Source: Salegentibacter mishustinae (GTDB lineage Bacteria > Bacteroidota > Bacteroidia > Flavobacteriales > Flavobacteriaceae). Taken from it: a stretch of DNA of 64,000 bases. Both the position numbers and the translations under genes were made by a program. Positions 8,935 through 18,435 of this stretch are shown here, one piece after another. The first letter of the stretch is position 1. Each line of letters begins with the position of its first letter. A model generated the notes under the pieces. The model did no database searches. It saw only the letters and a program-made list of their open reading frames with translations, and was not told the DNA's origin. Location of the stretch: positions 1,612,001 to 1,676,000 of the forward strand of contig NZ_LLKN01000002.1 of assembly GCF_002900095.1 (NCBI RefSeq), read 5' to 3'.

Positions 8935-10140
8935 ATGAAAAATATCGCCTTTTTAATCAGCTTTTTATTTATTGGCATATCGGCTTCAGCAGCTTCTGAT
9001 GCTACTGCCCCCAGAGCCTACAACGATGCTCTTATTTTTGTTGAAAATGGTGTTGAGTTTGCCGTTTATCCTAATGGGGAATTTGACTTCTATTACAATC
9101 CGGAATTTAGAAGAACAAATGTTGTAAATATTTCTACTCCAAATATGAATATCAGTTATAACTCGGGACATAATTATGATGCTTACGTGCAATATGACGA
9201 TTATGGAGCGGTAATTCAAATTGAAAGTGTTCCGGTTTTTTATGATTACTACGGAAGAATTATTCGCGCCGGTGATGTTTTTATAGATTATAACCGTCGT
9301 GGCCGCATTGCAAGAGTTGGAGGTTTACATATTCACTACAACCGTTTTAACCGAATTACCAATTATACCGGTTATATAAATCATTACAATAATAGATATG
9401 TGTATAGACCGTGGCACCAGTATTATTCGAGACCCAGAAGTGGTGTAAGCATTGTGTTTGGTCAGCCGTATAGAGCATATTATCAACCGAATCGGGTAAC
9501 TTATGTGCAGCACGTAAATTATTACAATAACTATTATACAAAAAATGTAAATCGAAATTTTTACAGACCAAATCAAACAGCAGTTTCCTATAATCATGGA
9601 AGAAGAACTTCAGGAAAACGAGATCTAAAAGAAATTAGAAATGACGAAGGCCGAGTAGCTTCAAACACAAATAATGTGAGAAGTAATCGTAATTCTGAAA
9701 GATCTAAAGCTACTCAAAACAGAAGCAGAAGTAGAACTTTTAGCTCTGAAAGAAATAGCAGCACCAACTCTCGCGGAAATGCTGTAAGATCATCCAGAGG
9801 TACAAATACGTATGATGCTGTAAAAAATAGAAATACCCGTTCCAGAAGTGAAGCCAGAACAGGCAGAACCAAGAGAAGTGAAGCGGTAAGCAGTAGGTCT
9901 TCTAATAGAAAAGTAAATTCATCTGCTAGAAATAGTAGAACTGTTAAAAGTACTCCTACCAGACAATCAAGTAGAGCTAGAACCGCGCCTAAACAAAGAA
10001 GTTCTCAAGCTACTGGCAGAAGTAGCAGAAGTAGTAATACCAGAGCGGTAAAAAGCAGTACGAATACAAGGTCTTCGGGTAGAACATCAAATTCTTCTTC
10101 ACGAGGAAGAAGTTCGGCACGAAATGTGAATAACAGATAA
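8935..10140 (+). CDS. Secreted aromatic-rich protein with a long Ser/Arg-rich tail
   Basis: The 401-residue protein starts with a signal peptide (MKNIAFLISFLFIGISASA). Residues about 30-200 form an aromatic and Asn-rich region with recurring Tyr and short beta-like repeats (FYDYYGR, VFIDYNRRGRIARVGG, IHYNRFNRITNYTG). From about residue 220 to the end it is low-complexity, dominated by Ser, Arg, Asn and Thr, with RS-type runs such as RSRSRTF, and strongly basic. There is no recognised enzyme motif. The basic tail could bind DNA, RNA, polysaccharide or acidic surface polymer outside the inner membrane; this is inference. It is flanked by terminators, so monocistronic. Confidence 0.85.
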   Translation: MKNIAFLISFLFIGISASAASDATAPRAYNDALIFVENGVEFAVYPNGEFDFYYNPEFRRTNVVNISTPNMNISYNSGHNYDAYVQYDDYGAVIQIESVPVFYDYYGRIIRAGDVFIDYNRRGRIARVGGLHIHYNRFNRITNYTGYINHYNNRYVYRPWHQYYSRPRSGVSIVFGQPYRAYYQPNRVTYVQHVNYYNNYYTKNVNRNFYRPNQTAVSYNHGRRTSGKRDLKEIRNDEGRVASNTNNVRSNRNSERSKATQNRSRSRTFSSERNSSTNSRGNAVRSSRGTNTYDAVKNRNTRSRSEARTGRTKRSEAVSSRSSNRKVNSSARNSRTVKSTPTRQSSRARTAPKQRSSQATGRSSRSSNTRAVKSSTNTRSSGRTSNSSSRGRSSARNVNNR

Positions 10141-10177
10141 TAAAGAATTCATAATTTAATTTTTTGGTTGGTTAGTT

Positions 10178-10224
10178 GGAAACCCCTTGAAGCTTCAAAA
10201 AGTTTCGGGGGTTTCCCGTTTTTA
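10178..10224. terminator. Convergent terminator between the Ser/Arg-rich protein and the flippase
   Basis: GGAAACCCC at 10178-10186 pairs with GGGGTTTCC at 10208-10216, followed by CGTTTTT. It overlaps the flippase stop at 10222. Confidence 0.65.
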
Positions 10225-11685
10225 GGAAGTTTTTAGCCTTAGGGCTTTATTGATTATGCTATTTACTTCTGAAGAAAAATTTAGAAAATACGCTAAGGCT
10301 ACATAGCTTATTCCTATCAAAATAGACTTAAAAGCAATGTTCAATATTGGATGAAAACCAAAATCCCAGAAATAAAAACCGAAAGACAAAATTCCCCCAA
10401 CCAATAATACTAGCCAGGTTTTTGAAGTAAAAGGGAGAAAACTAAATTTTTTATGAACCAACCAAATTTTAACCGAATTATAGATAAAAAAGGCTATAAA
10501 ACTCGCAATTGCCGCTCCTTCTATCCCAAAGCTGGGAATAAAAACCAGGTTTAAAACAAACGCTACCAGCACAAGAAGAACGCCTATTAAGAGTACAATT
10601 CGATAATAATCTGAATTAAAAAGAATGCTATTATTATTTCCCAAAAGATTATCGTAAAGCTTCACCAGGGAGATCAACAGAACCACTAGAATACTCAATT
10701 CATATTCATCGGGAATTAGTTCGTACAGTTGTTTTACGTTTGTGATTATCAGGATAAAAATGAGCAAGCTTACAATCAATAAGTTTAAAGAACTCTTTTT
10801 ATAAAGATCTTCAAGACTTTTCTTATTCTTTGTATTGAGGAATTCAGCTGTCATCGGGTTTGTAATTTGATGCATGGCCTTTTGCGGCACCGAAATCACT
10901 GTCGCGATATAAATTGCAATTCCATAGATAGCGACATTTTCTATGGGCATAAAATATTCTATCATCACTTTATCCAGGTCTAACAAAGCCGTAGCTACAG
11001 AAGCTGCTATAAGGATTAATGAAGTATATTTTAAGACAGGAGATAAATTCTGTGGAAATTTAAAATCTAGTTTAGGGAAGTATAGCGAAAATGCATACAT
11101 CATCATCGCAATGAGTCGCAATATAAAAACTCCAGCAATACAGTAAATGAACTGATGGACCGTAATCCAGTTAAAATAAACTGCTAAAAGCAATAGACTG
11201 ATGCAGAACCTATGAAAAACCTCTTTCATAAAGTTTCCAAAGACACTTTTATAATAAAGCTTAGACCAGGCAAAAAAGATCTCGAAATACGAAGTGGCGA
11301 AAGCGATTAGAAAGATCAACCAGATATAAGGCCTTATAAGTCCATTCCCTTGTGTAAAATAATCGATTAGAAAAGAATAGCTCAACACTCCAATTAATCC
11401 TAATATTCCAGAAACTATTAAAGGTAGGAACAGGATTAAATTTAAAAGCCTGTCTTTTTCCTGTTTCGTTTTATAAAAAGTAAAGAATTTTACGAGCGTA
11501 CTATGCACCCCAAAGGCCATAAATGGCCAAAGTAAACTTGCTGCCGAAAGTAAAAACGTAACAAGCCCATAATATTCCTGCTCCAGGAAATATGTGAATA
11601 AAAATAGTGTGTTAATCGCGCCAATGGCAAAACCAAAATAGGTTGTAATTAAGTTGGTAAAAGATTGCTTTATAATTACACCCAT
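10222..11685 (-). CDS. Oligosaccharide flippase (Wzx-type, MOP superfamily)
   Basis: The 487-residue protein is an integral membrane protein with about 12-14 hydrophobic segments, starting SFTNLITTYFGFAIGAINTLF, typical of polysaccharide biosynthesis flippases. Such proteins move lipid-linked glycan units across the inner membrane. It starts one base after the glycosyltransferase stop codon, so the two are cotranscribed and likely coupled. Substrate cannot be read; with the glycosyltransferase and YfhO protein it belongs to a surface-glycan group. Confidence 0.88.
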   Translation of the reverse strand: MGVIIKQSFTNLITTYFGFAIGAINTLFLFTYFLEQEYYGLVTFLLSAASLLWPFMAFGVHSTLVKFFTFYKTKQEKDRLLNLILFLPLIVSGILGLIGVLSYSFLIDYFTQGNGLIRPYIWLIFLIAFATSYFEIFFAWSKLYYKSVFGNFMKEVFHRFCISLLLLAVYFNWITVHQFIYCIAGVFILRLIAMMMYAFSLYFPKLDFKFPQNLSPVLKYTSLILIAASVATALLDLDKVMIEYFMPIENVAIYGIAIYIATVISVPQKAMHQITNPMTAEFLNTKNKKSLEDLYKKSSLNLLIVSLLIFILIITNVKQLYELIPDEYELSILVVLLISLVKLYDNLLGNNNSILFNSDYYRIVLLIGVLLVLVAFVLNLVFIPSFGIEGAAIASFIAFFIYNSVKIWLVHKKFSFLPFTSKTWLVLLVGGILSFGFYFWDFGFHPILNIAFKSILIGISYVALAYFLNFSSEVNSIINKALRLKTS

Positions 11686-11686
11686 T

Positions 11687-12976
11687 TTATACGCTCTTTA
11701 TCAAACTCGCCAGTTCCTCTGTTAGATTTTTCCTGCCGTATTGAGAGATTTCTCCTTTCACAAAATTAGTATCTCCCTCTTTATATTTCTCGTATTGAGA
11801 TAAAATTACGCCTTTAAGTTTATTTCTTTCTGAATATTGAAAATACTCGCCTGAATCGGTTTCTTTTAAGATTTGCTGAACATCCCATTTTTGTGGGCCA
11901 ATAGCTAAAATTGGTCTTTTAGACATTAAATATTCGAACAATTTCCCCGGAATAATTCCCCGGGTTTCTTCGCTGTTAATTTCAATTAATAACAGTAACC
12001 GGCTTTTCTGTTGAAGAGCAATTGCTTGTTTATGGCTTAAATAACCAAGTAATTGAAGCTTATCCCCTAGTCCAGCCGATTTAATTGAAGTGACTACTTC
12101 TTCACTTACTGTGCCAGCCAGCTTTAATTCCAGGTCTTTTTCAAAATCTGAATTTTCTTTTACGAGCTCTGCCAGGGCTTTCCAGAGATTTTCGGGATTT
12201 CTTTCCGAAAGCAAAGAACCAATATGGGAAATACTAAATTTACCATCCAATTCGTTGGTTTGCGCTTCACTTTTTTCAGCATCAAATCCGTTGGTAATTA
12301 CGCTTATTGGTTTGCTGGTTTTTTCTGTAAATTCAGCTTTCGTAGTAAAACTGGTAGTGATAATTTGATCAGCTGAATTTAAAACTTCCCGTTCAAGGCT
12401 TAAGTGCTTCTTTTTACTGGATTCAGTAAGTTTTAGCTTTTTATGATATCCAATTTGAGTCCAGGGATCACGGAAATCGGCTATCCATTTTAAATCGAGT
12501 TCCTGCTTCAATTTTAAACCAATAAGGTGTAAACTATGCGGTGGTCCCGTGGTTATTATCTTTATAATACCTTCTTCCTTCAAATAGGTTTTAAGAAATT
12601 TTACAGATGGTTTTATCCAAAATTTCCTCGCATCAGGAATAAATAGATTACCACGGATAAAAAGTAAAGATTTCTGCAAAAATGACTGATTTCTTTCATC
12701 AGCGATAATCCCTTTGCTAATGGTTTTAGTTTGATCTTTAGAAAAAAGTCCCGCTATTTGATAAGGTTCAAAAATAGGCGCCTTTAGAATAGTTATTCCT
12801 TCAGGAATTTCGTTTTCCAGGGAATTATCCAACATAGGATAATTAGGATTTTCAGGAATATAAATCACCGGTTCAATTCCAAAATCACGTAAATACTTTA
12901 CAAACTTAAGCCAGCGCTGCACACCGGGACCACCGGCCGGAGGCCAATAATAAGTTATAATGAGTATCTTCTCCAT
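11687..12976 (-). CDS. Family 4-like glycosyltransferase
   Basis: The 429-residue protein begins ILIITYYWPPAGGPGVQRW, the Gly-rich N-terminal loop of GT-B glycosyltransferases. The C-terminal half has an IGSLLSERNPENLWKAL donor-domain start and EINSEETRGIIPGKLFEYL with the E-x7-E acceptor-donor pattern. It transfers a sugar from a nucleotide donor in the cytoplasm. It is placed between a YfhO-type protein and a flippase, so it probably builds an exported glycan. Donor and acceptor unknown. Confidence 0.88.
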   Translation of the reverse strand: MEKILIITYYWPPAGGPGVQRWLKFVKYLRDFGIEPVIYIPENPNYPMLDNSLENEIPEGITILKAPIFEPYQIAGLFSKDQTKTISKGIIADERNQSFLQKSLLFIRGNLFIPDARKFWIKPSVKFLKTYLKEEGIIKIITTGPPHSLHLIGLKLKQELDLKWIADFRDPWTQIGYHKKLKLTESSKKKHLSLEREVLNSADQIITTSFTTKAEFTEKTSKPISVITNGFDAEKSEAQTNELDGKFSISHIGSLLSERNPENLWKALAELVKENSDFEKDLELKLAGTVSEEVVTSIKSAGLGDKLQLLGYLSHKQAIALQQKSRLLLLIEINSEETRGIIPGKLFEYLMSKRPILAIGPQKWDVQQILKETDSGEYFQYSERNKLKGVILSQYEKYKEGDTNFVKGEISQYGRKNLTEELASLIKSV

Positions 12977-12983
12977 TTAAGAA

Positions 12984-15401
12984 CTATTCCCGGTTTCGGG
13001 ATTTATAATAGAATCCGCCTAAAATAATTAAAACCAATATTATAGAACTTGCCAGGGCAATGCTGCTGCCGGTGTTTACTACTTCGGGTTCAAATCTAAA
13101 AGTTACAGTATGTTCGCCTGCAGGAATATTCATAGCTCGTAGCAGATAATTAGCACGAACATGTTCAACTTTTTCTCCGTCCAAATATGCCTGCCAGCCC
13201 GGCTGGTAATACATTTCAGAGAAAACTACAAACTGAGGCGAAGAGGCATTGGTTTTATATACCAATTCATTAGGCTGATAACTTTGTAATTGAATTTCTG
13301 CATTTCCGGTAGCTTTGAAATCTTCAGAAACTTCACTCTTAAATTCTGAATTTACAACCGCAGTATTTTGAAGGTCAACTTCTTTCAAATTCAATATTTC
13401 TTCATTGGCAGATTCAACCCATTTAATATTATCTACAAACCAGGCATTTCCAAAGGCATTTGGATTTTGCTGTGCCTGTGGCTGGCCCCCTTCAGAAGGA
13501 ACAATAAAGTATTTGGCATTCAGCATATTTAGAACTTCCATATTGTTTTGCGAAATATAGAAATCATACAAATCTTGCATTCTGCCCGGTTTGGCGGCAT
13601 GATAACCGCCTATGGCATTGTGAAAATAAGAAGTTCTACCCGTATTAAAAGGACTTCCGGAAACATCAAAAACGCGGTAGTGACCATCATCCTGCAATAT
13701 TTGCTGATCGGCAGCATTAGGTTGGAACGGACGATCCATTTGTCTTGCACTTACAAAATCATCATTATTCACATAACGTTTATCTACCGAAATAAGGTCT
13801 ACAAGAATTAAAAGTGCCAGGGCCGGAACCAGCCAGTTTTGGGTAATTTTCTTTTTTATATACAACCAAATTGCCGTTGCTGTTAATGCTGAAAAAATAA
13901 GCGACCTAATAAGGTCTTCGGTATAAATAGTCTTTCTATCTTCTTTAAGTGCTCTAACAAAATCGGCTCCCAGTTGCTGAATTAAAGCCGAATCTCCTGC
14001 ACCGCTAAAATCAAACAGTACTGAACGGAAAAGCAATAAAGCAAGCCCAATTCCTCCTACGATAATACCAGACCATTTAAGCGCGTATACTTTTGTCTCT
14101 TTTTGAAGTTTAGGATCAAATAATTTATAAAGTCCGAAAACGGCTAAGACCGGAACGCACAATTCTATGATCACCTGTATGGAAGAAACCGCACGGAATT
14201 TATTATATAACGGAACATAATCGATAAAAAATTCAGTAAAAAACCCAAAGTTCTTGCCCCAGGAAAGAATTAGCGCCAGCACACTTCCACCAACAATCCA
14301 CCATTTTAATCGGCCTCTTACAAGGTAAAGTGCAAAAACAAAGAGAAATAATACCGTTGCCCCAATATAAGCCGGCGCGCCTACATATGGCTGATCCCCC
14401 CAATATGTTGGTGCATTCTCAGCAAAATCGGCTGCCTGAACCGGGGAAGCACCAAGTTTCAGTAAGGAATCATAAATTTCAGCGTCTTTCCCAATATCTT
14501 CAGCATTAGAACCACCCATAAATCTTGGAATAAATAGATTTAAAGATTCCATTATCCCGTAGCTATATTCGGTGATATAATCGAATGTTAAGCCCGCAGC
14601 CGGTTTATCAGAACCATCAGGGGAAATTGTTAAACCTGTATCACCTCGGGTACTGTGGGCGGTGTACTCTTGTGTGGCAAGTAAATTGGTAGCGTTAGCA
14701 CCTATGGCCAATATAACTGCCACTACCATTACTCCTAACGCTTTAAAAAATTTCGGAAGTATATTTTTTCGGTAGGCATCGATCAAATAGGAAATGCCGA
14801 GGACGATAACCAGCAGCAGTAAATAATATGTCATCTGAAAATGGTTCGCACCTATTTGAAGGGCCATTGCCAGTGATAATAATAAAAATCCCCATAAATA
14901 TTTTTGCCTAAAAGTGAGGATAATCCCGCCTAAAACCATCGGCATATAAGCTATAGCGTGTGCTTTGGCATTATGCCCTACTCCAAGAATAATTATGAGA
15001 TAGGTAGAAAACCCGAAGGCTAAAGCACCTAAAAATGCCAGCCGAAAATCGAGCTTTAAACAAAGTAATAAAATGTAAAAACCTATAAAATACAGAAAAA
15101 GATAATCGGCAGGTCTTGGTAAAAACCGAAGAACAGAATCTAGTTTTTTAACGTAGTTATGCGGATAATATGCGCCTAATTGAAAGGTTGGCATTCCGCC
15201 AAAAGCAGAATCGGTCCAATAAGGTTCCTGGTCGGTTTGGTCACGAAAATCGTTTTGCTCTTTGGCCATCCCGATATACTGAACGATATCGCTTTGAAAA
15301 ATCTTTTTCCCTTCAAGAACGGGACTAAAATAAAATAAAGAAACTATTACGAAGCCTACCAAAACGAGAAGATGCGGTAAAAACTTTTTAAGATTGGCCA
15401 T
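12984..15401 (-). CDS. YfhO family integral membrane protein
   Basis: The 805-residue protein has an N-terminal helix, a large loop with ENAPTYWGDQPYVGAP and more than ten hydrophobic segments, then a C-terminal beta-rich periplasmic region ending in FRFEPEVVNTGSSIALASS and one last helix. This is the YfhO architecture (GT-C-like fold; in firmicutes involved in teichoic acid glycosylation). It is likely to add sugars to surface polymers or lipids on the outer face of the inner membrane. It heads a run with the glycosyltransferase (7-base gap) and flippase. Confidence 0.9.
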   Translation of the reverse strand: MANLKKFLPHLLVLVGFVIVSLFYFSPVLEGKKIFQSDIVQYIGMAKEQNDFRDQTDQEPYWTDSAFGGMPTFQLGAYYPHNYVKKLDSVLRFLPRPADYLFLYFIGFYILLLCLKLDFRLAFLGALAFGFSTYLIIILGVGHNAKAHAIAYMPMVLGGIILTFRQKYLWGFLLLSLAMALQIGANHFQMTYYLLLLVIVLGISYLIDAYRKNILPKFFKALGVMVVAVILAIGANATNLLATQEYTAHSTRGDTGLTISPDGSDKPAAGLTFDYITEYSYGIMESLNLFIPRFMGGSNAEDIGKDAEIYDSLLKLGASPVQAADFAENAPTYWGDQPYVGAPAYIGATVLFLFVFALYLVRGRLKWWIVGGSVLALILSWGKNFGFFTEFFIDYVPLYNKFRAVSSIQVIIELCVPVLAVFGLYKLFDPKLQKETKVYALKWSGIIVGGIGLALLLFRSVLFDFSGAGDSALIQQLGADFVRALKEDRKTIYTEDLIRSLIFSALTATAIWLYIKKKITQNWLVPALALLILVDLISVDKRYVNNDDFVSARQMDRPFQPNAADQQILQDDGHYRVFDVSGSPFNTGRTSYFHNAIGGYHAAKPGRMQDLYDFYISQNNMEVLNMLNAKYFIVPSEGGQPQAQQNPNAFGNAWFVDNIKWVESANEEILNLKEVDLQNTAVVNSEFKSEVSEDFKATGNAEIQLQSYQPNELVYKTNASSPQFVVFSEMYYQPGWQAYLDGEKVEHVRANYLLRAMNIPAGEHTVTFRFEPEVVNTGSSIALASSIILVLIILGGFYYKSRNRE

Positions 15402-15481
15402 CTGAAATTTTTTAGATCACTTTCTATTTAAACTGAATGGGCAGCTTCTTCCCTATTCAATATAAAAAATTGATCCCGAAA

Positions 15482-15757
15482 TTAATCAATTTCCTCGTAA
15501 TCTATATATTCCCCAACGTTTTTATTAGATTTTCGGCCTGCTTTCGGCTTTTTATCAATGCTTACTTTTCCTTCCTTTTTTTGAGACGCAGGACCTTGCT
15601 GTTGTCTAAACTGCTGTTCGAAACGTTTTCCCATTTTCCGCAGGAAATATTTGAGAATAAGCGGCCCAAACCATTTAATTAGTAATTTAAAGGCAAAATA
15701 TACTAATAGAATGATTAGAATCGTTTGTAATACATCGGAAAAAGAAGCTTCTAACAT
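15482..15757 (-). CDS. DUF4834 family small membrane protein
   Basis: The 91-residue protein has one hydrophobic segment (ILIILLVYFAFKLLIKWFGP, about residues 13-32) and a basic, Gln- and Lys-rich tail that ends acidic (EYIDYEEID). This matches DUF4834, which sits upstream of yfhO in many flavobacteria, as it does here with an 80-base gap. Function unknown. Confidence 0.85.
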   Translation of the reverse strand: MLEASFSDVLQTILIILLVYFAFKLLIKWFGPLILKYFLRKMGKRFEQQFRQQQGPASQKKEGKVSIDKKPKAGRKSNKNVGEYIDYEEID

Positions 15758-15835
15758 TTTCAGGAAATTTCTACAAAAATAAAAATAAGCCTTGAGAATA
15801 GCAGCCTTAGCTTCCTAAAAAAATAATAAATCTGC

Positions 15836-15843
15836 TATCTTTG
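15836..15843 (+). promoter_or_regulatory. -7 box of the transporter-like gene at 15865
   Basis: TATCTTTG fits TAnnTTTG. It overlaps the TTG at 15841 that would otherwise extend the gene, so translation must start at ATG 15865. Confidence 0.6.
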
Positions 15844-15864
15844 AAAGTAACAAACCAATCTAAT

Positions 15865-16839
15865 ATGCACTATTTAAAAGTAGGAATCGCTTTTATTTTC
15901 TTCGGAATTTTTAACGCAAATGCTCAATATACAGAAACCATAAACTCAAATAGACCCGGAGAATCTCAGGGTGCTTACGCTGTAGGAAAAAATGTTTTAC
16001 AATTAGAAGCAGGCGCTTACTTTGGAAATGATAATCATAGCCTGTTTAATAGTGATACCGATATTCTTGGAGCGAGTTATGGCTTACGTTATGGTTTTTT
16101 AACTGAAATCCTTGAACTTAATTTCTTTGGTTCTTTTCAGGATCAGGTAACTTCCATTCCAGTGGGTAACAGTGTAGATGAATTTAAAACCACCAACTTT
16201 AAGACGAACACCATAGGGGCTAAGTTTCTACTTTTTGACCCCGGCGTGAGTGTCAAAGAAAGAGAAGTGAATCTTTATAGCTGGAAAGCGAATCAACGAC
16301 TGGATTTACGTAGCCTAATTCCCGCTGTTTCTGTCTATGGAGGTGCAAATTTTAGCTGGTGGGATAACCCATATATGTTTGAAGGCGAATCAGAAATAAG
16401 TCCGAAGGCAGCTATTATCACTCAGAATAACTGGGGCAACTGGGTTTTGGTTATGAATTTTATTGCAGATAAGTTTACTGAGGAATTTCCGTCTTATGGA
16501 GGAGTATTCACATTAACCCATGCCGTAACGCCTAAATTTGCGGTTTTTGGGGAGTTTCAAACGTATATAAGTGATTTATATGCCGATGATTTAGTTCGCG
16601 GTGGCGCTGCTTATTTATTCGGAAAAGATTTTCAACTGGATATTTCCGGGCTGGTTAATTTTAAAGATACACCATCAAGATGGCAGGTGGCTGCGGGAGT
16701 TTCTTATCGGTTCGATTTCCACGAAGATGATGAATATATTGAAGATACCTACGAAGGAAAGCGAAATCAACGCGGTGAAGAACTCGAAGAAACCGGATTT
16801 TACAAAGACGATGATGAAGGAGATGGTTCAGATAAATAA
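15865..16839 (+). CDS. Outer-membrane beta-barrel transporter-like protein (phenol MetA-like family)
   Basis: The 324-residue protein has a signal peptide ending NANAQ, then TINSNRPGESQGAYAVGKNVLQLE, the N-terminal pattern of the family annotated as MetA-pathway-of-phenol-degradation transporters. The rest alternates polar and apolar residues as in beta-barrels, with terminal YRFDF. The last 30 residues are very acidic (DDDEGDGSDK). Start 15865 is chosen because of the -7 box just upstream. The link of this family to phenol is by annotation only; substrate unknown. A large hairpin with a REP pair follows. Confidence 0.78.
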   Translation: MHYLKVGIAFIFFGIFNANAQYTETINSNRPGESQGAYAVGKNVLQLEAGAYFGNDNHSLFNSDTDILGASYGLRYGFLTEILELNFFGSFQDQVTSIPVGNSVDEFKTTNFKTNTIGAKFLLFDPGVSVKEREVNLYSWKANQRLDLRSLIPAVSVYGGANFSWWDNPYMFEGESEISPKAAIITQNNWGNWVLVMNFIADKFTEEFPSYGGVFTLTHAVTPKFAVFGEFQTYISDLYADDLVRGGAAYLFGKDFQLDISGLVNFKDTPSRWQVAAGVSYRFDFHEDDEYIEDTYEGKRNQRGEELEETGFYKDDDEGDGSDK

Positions 16840-16874
16840 ATCTAAACCTTATTTTTCCTAAAAATTAGAAATAG

Positions 16875-16999
16875 AAAAACCGTTTAGAAATAACTTTAAA
16901 GACGTCAAGCTGAATTCATTTCAGCTTCTAGGTTTAAATGAAACTAGACCCTGAAACAAGTTCAGGGTGACGAAGAAAAATAACTTCTAAACGGTTTTT
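16875..16999. terminator. Bidirectional terminator enclosing a REP pair
   Basis: AAAAACCGTTTAGAA at 16875-16889 is the perfect complement of TTCTAAACGGTTTTT at 16985-16999. It serves the converging transporter-like and acyltransferase genes. Between the arms lies an inverted REP pair (16903-16972). Confidence 0.65.
16903..16972. repeat. Inverted pair of REP-like units
   Basis: It starts CGTCA and ends TGACG, with two internal hairpins AGCTGAATTCATTTCAGCT and CCCTGAAACAAGTTCAGGG and a centre CTAGGTTT/AAACTAG. The same unit occurs singly at 33085-33111. The two units are diverged from each other but mirror one another. Confidence 0.7.
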
Positions 17000-17023
17000 T
17001 AAGCTTTATTTCAATAAATACAA

Positions 17024-18289
17024 CTACTCTTTGCTCGCCATAGCGGCAGAAACTGAAGCAGATAATCTTTTATAAGTTCCGTTTTCTAAACGCTCTCTAA
17101 TTGATGAAAAAGCAACTAAAGTTTCCTCAATATCTTCCATGGTATGAGAAGCGGTAGGAATCATTCTCAAAAGAATAAGTCCTTTTGGAATTACCGGATA
17201 AACTACAATAGAACAGAACACACCATGATTTTCCCTTAGATCTTTTACCAAAGCCATAGCTTCCGGAATACTTCCTTTTAAGTAAACAGGAGTCACACAA
17301 CTTTGTGTAGTTCCAATATCGAAACCATTTTCTTTAAGTCCGTTTTGAAGCGCATTTACATTTTCCCAAAGCTTATCTTTAAGCTCTGGCATTGTTCTTA
17401 ACATTTCTAAACGTTTCAATGCGCCAACCACCAATTGCATTTGCAACGATTTCGCGAACATTTGTGAACGTAAATTATATTTAAGGTAGTCTATAATTTC
17501 TTTATCGGCTGCAATAAAAGCACCTGTACTTGCTAAAGACTTAGCAAAAGTGGCAAAATATACATCAATATCATCCTGCACGCCTTGCTCCTCACCTGCT
17601 CCTGCACCTGTTTTACCAAGTGTTCCAAAGCCATGAGCATCATCAACAAATAACCTAAAATTATATTTTTGCTTAAGCTCAACAATTTCCTTTAATCTTC
17701 CCTGTTCTCCACGCATTCCAAAAACACCTTCAGAAATCAATAAAATTCCTCCTCCGGTTTGTTCTGCAATTTTAGTAGCGCGCTGCAGGTTTTTTTCTAT
17801 ACTTTCAAGATCGTTGTGTTTATAAGTAAAACGTTGACCTAAATGTAAACGTACACCATCTATAATACAAGCGTGAGCATCTACATCATAAACGATCACA
17901 TCTTGTTTAGAAACCAAAGCATCTATGGTAGAAACCATTCCCTGGTAACCAAAATTAAGCAGGTAAGCCGATTGTTTATGAACAAAAGAAGCCAGTTCGT
18001 CCTGAAGTTGTTCGTGAAGCTGGGTGTGTCCACTCATCATTCTCGCACCCATAGGATAAGCCGAGCCATATTCTGCAGCAGCTTCCGCGTCTACTTTTCT
18101 TACTTCGGGATGATTAGCAAGTCCCAGATAGTCGTTAATACTCCAGGTGATCACTTCTTTCCCTCTAAATTTCATTCGGTTAGAAATTGGTCCTTCAAGT
18201 TTAGGAAATACAAAATATCCTTCTGCCTGCTCTGCCCATTTTCCTAATGGTCCTTTGTCTTTATATATTTTATCAAATAAATCCCTCAT
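17024..18289 (-). CDS. Serine palmitoyltransferase / AONS-family acyltransferase, possible cysteate acyltransferase
   Basis: The 421-residue PLP enzyme belongs to the alpha-oxoamine synthase family: NDYLGLANHPEV, the Gly-Ala-Gly-rich MGARMMSGHTQLHEQLQ, FVDDAHGFGTLG, and ATFAKSLAST with the PLP Lys. It would condense an amino acid with an acyl-CoA to start a long-chain base. In gliding flavobacteria a cysteate fatty-acyltransferase of this family starts capnine (sulfonolipid) synthesis, and the next gene upstream is a cysteine-synthase-like PLP enzyme; serine as substrate for sphingolipid is the alternative. It has its own full promoter at 18312-18344. Confidence 0.85.
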   Translation of the reverse strand: MRDLFDKIYKDKGPLGKWAEQAEGYFVFPKLEGPISNRMKFRGKEVITWSINDYLGLANHPEVRKVDAEAAAEYGSAYPMGARMMSGHTQLHEQLQDELASFVHKQSAYLLNFGYQGMVSTIDALVSKQDVIVYDVDAHACIIDGVRLHLGQRFTYKHNDLESIEKNLQRATKIAEQTGGGILLISEGVFGMRGEQGRLKEIVELKQKYNFRLFVDDAHGFGTLGKTGAGAGEEQGVQDDIDVYFATFAKSLASTGAFIAADKEIIDYLKYNLRSQMFAKSLQMQLVVGALKRLEMLRTMPELKDKLWENVNALQNGLKENGFDIGTTQSCVTPVYLKGSIPEAMALVKDLRENHGVFCSIVVYPVIPKGLILLRMIPTASHTMEDIEETLVAFSSIRERLENGTYKRLSASVSAAMASKE

Positions 18290-18311
18290 CGATCTTTTTT
18301 TAGTCGAGCCG

Positions 18312-18344
18312 CAAAAATACTTAAAATTGGCTCAATTGCACAAA
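18312..18344 (-). promoter_or_regulatory. Promoter of the SPT-like gene
   Basis: Minus strand TTTG (18344-18341), 21-base spacer, then TATTTTTG (18319-18312): an exact flavobacterial promoter. The start codon is 22 bases beyond. Confidence 0.75.
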
Positions 18345-18374
18345 GTTATTTTTTTCTTAAAACTCAAATAAAAG

Positions 18375-18399
18375 AAAAGCATCCTGCCGGGATGCTTTT
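18375..18399. terminator. Terminator after the cysteine-synthase-like gene
   Basis: AAAAGCATCC pairs with GGATGCTTTT around a 5-base loop. It separates the cysteine-synthase-like gene from the SPT-like gene on the minus strand. Confidence 0.75.
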
Positions 18400-18435
18400 G
18401 TATTTTTTATTTCTGAATCGGTTTCAAAATACTTC

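Noticed and set aside
9325-9597. Minus-strand open frame inside the Ser/Arg-rich protein gene
   Set aside because: It is an antisense shadow of a repetitive coding sequence without start signals.
15841-15864. Longer N terminus for the transporter-like gene from TTG 15841
   Set aside because: It overlaps the -7 box; ATG 15865 leaves a proper signal peptide.
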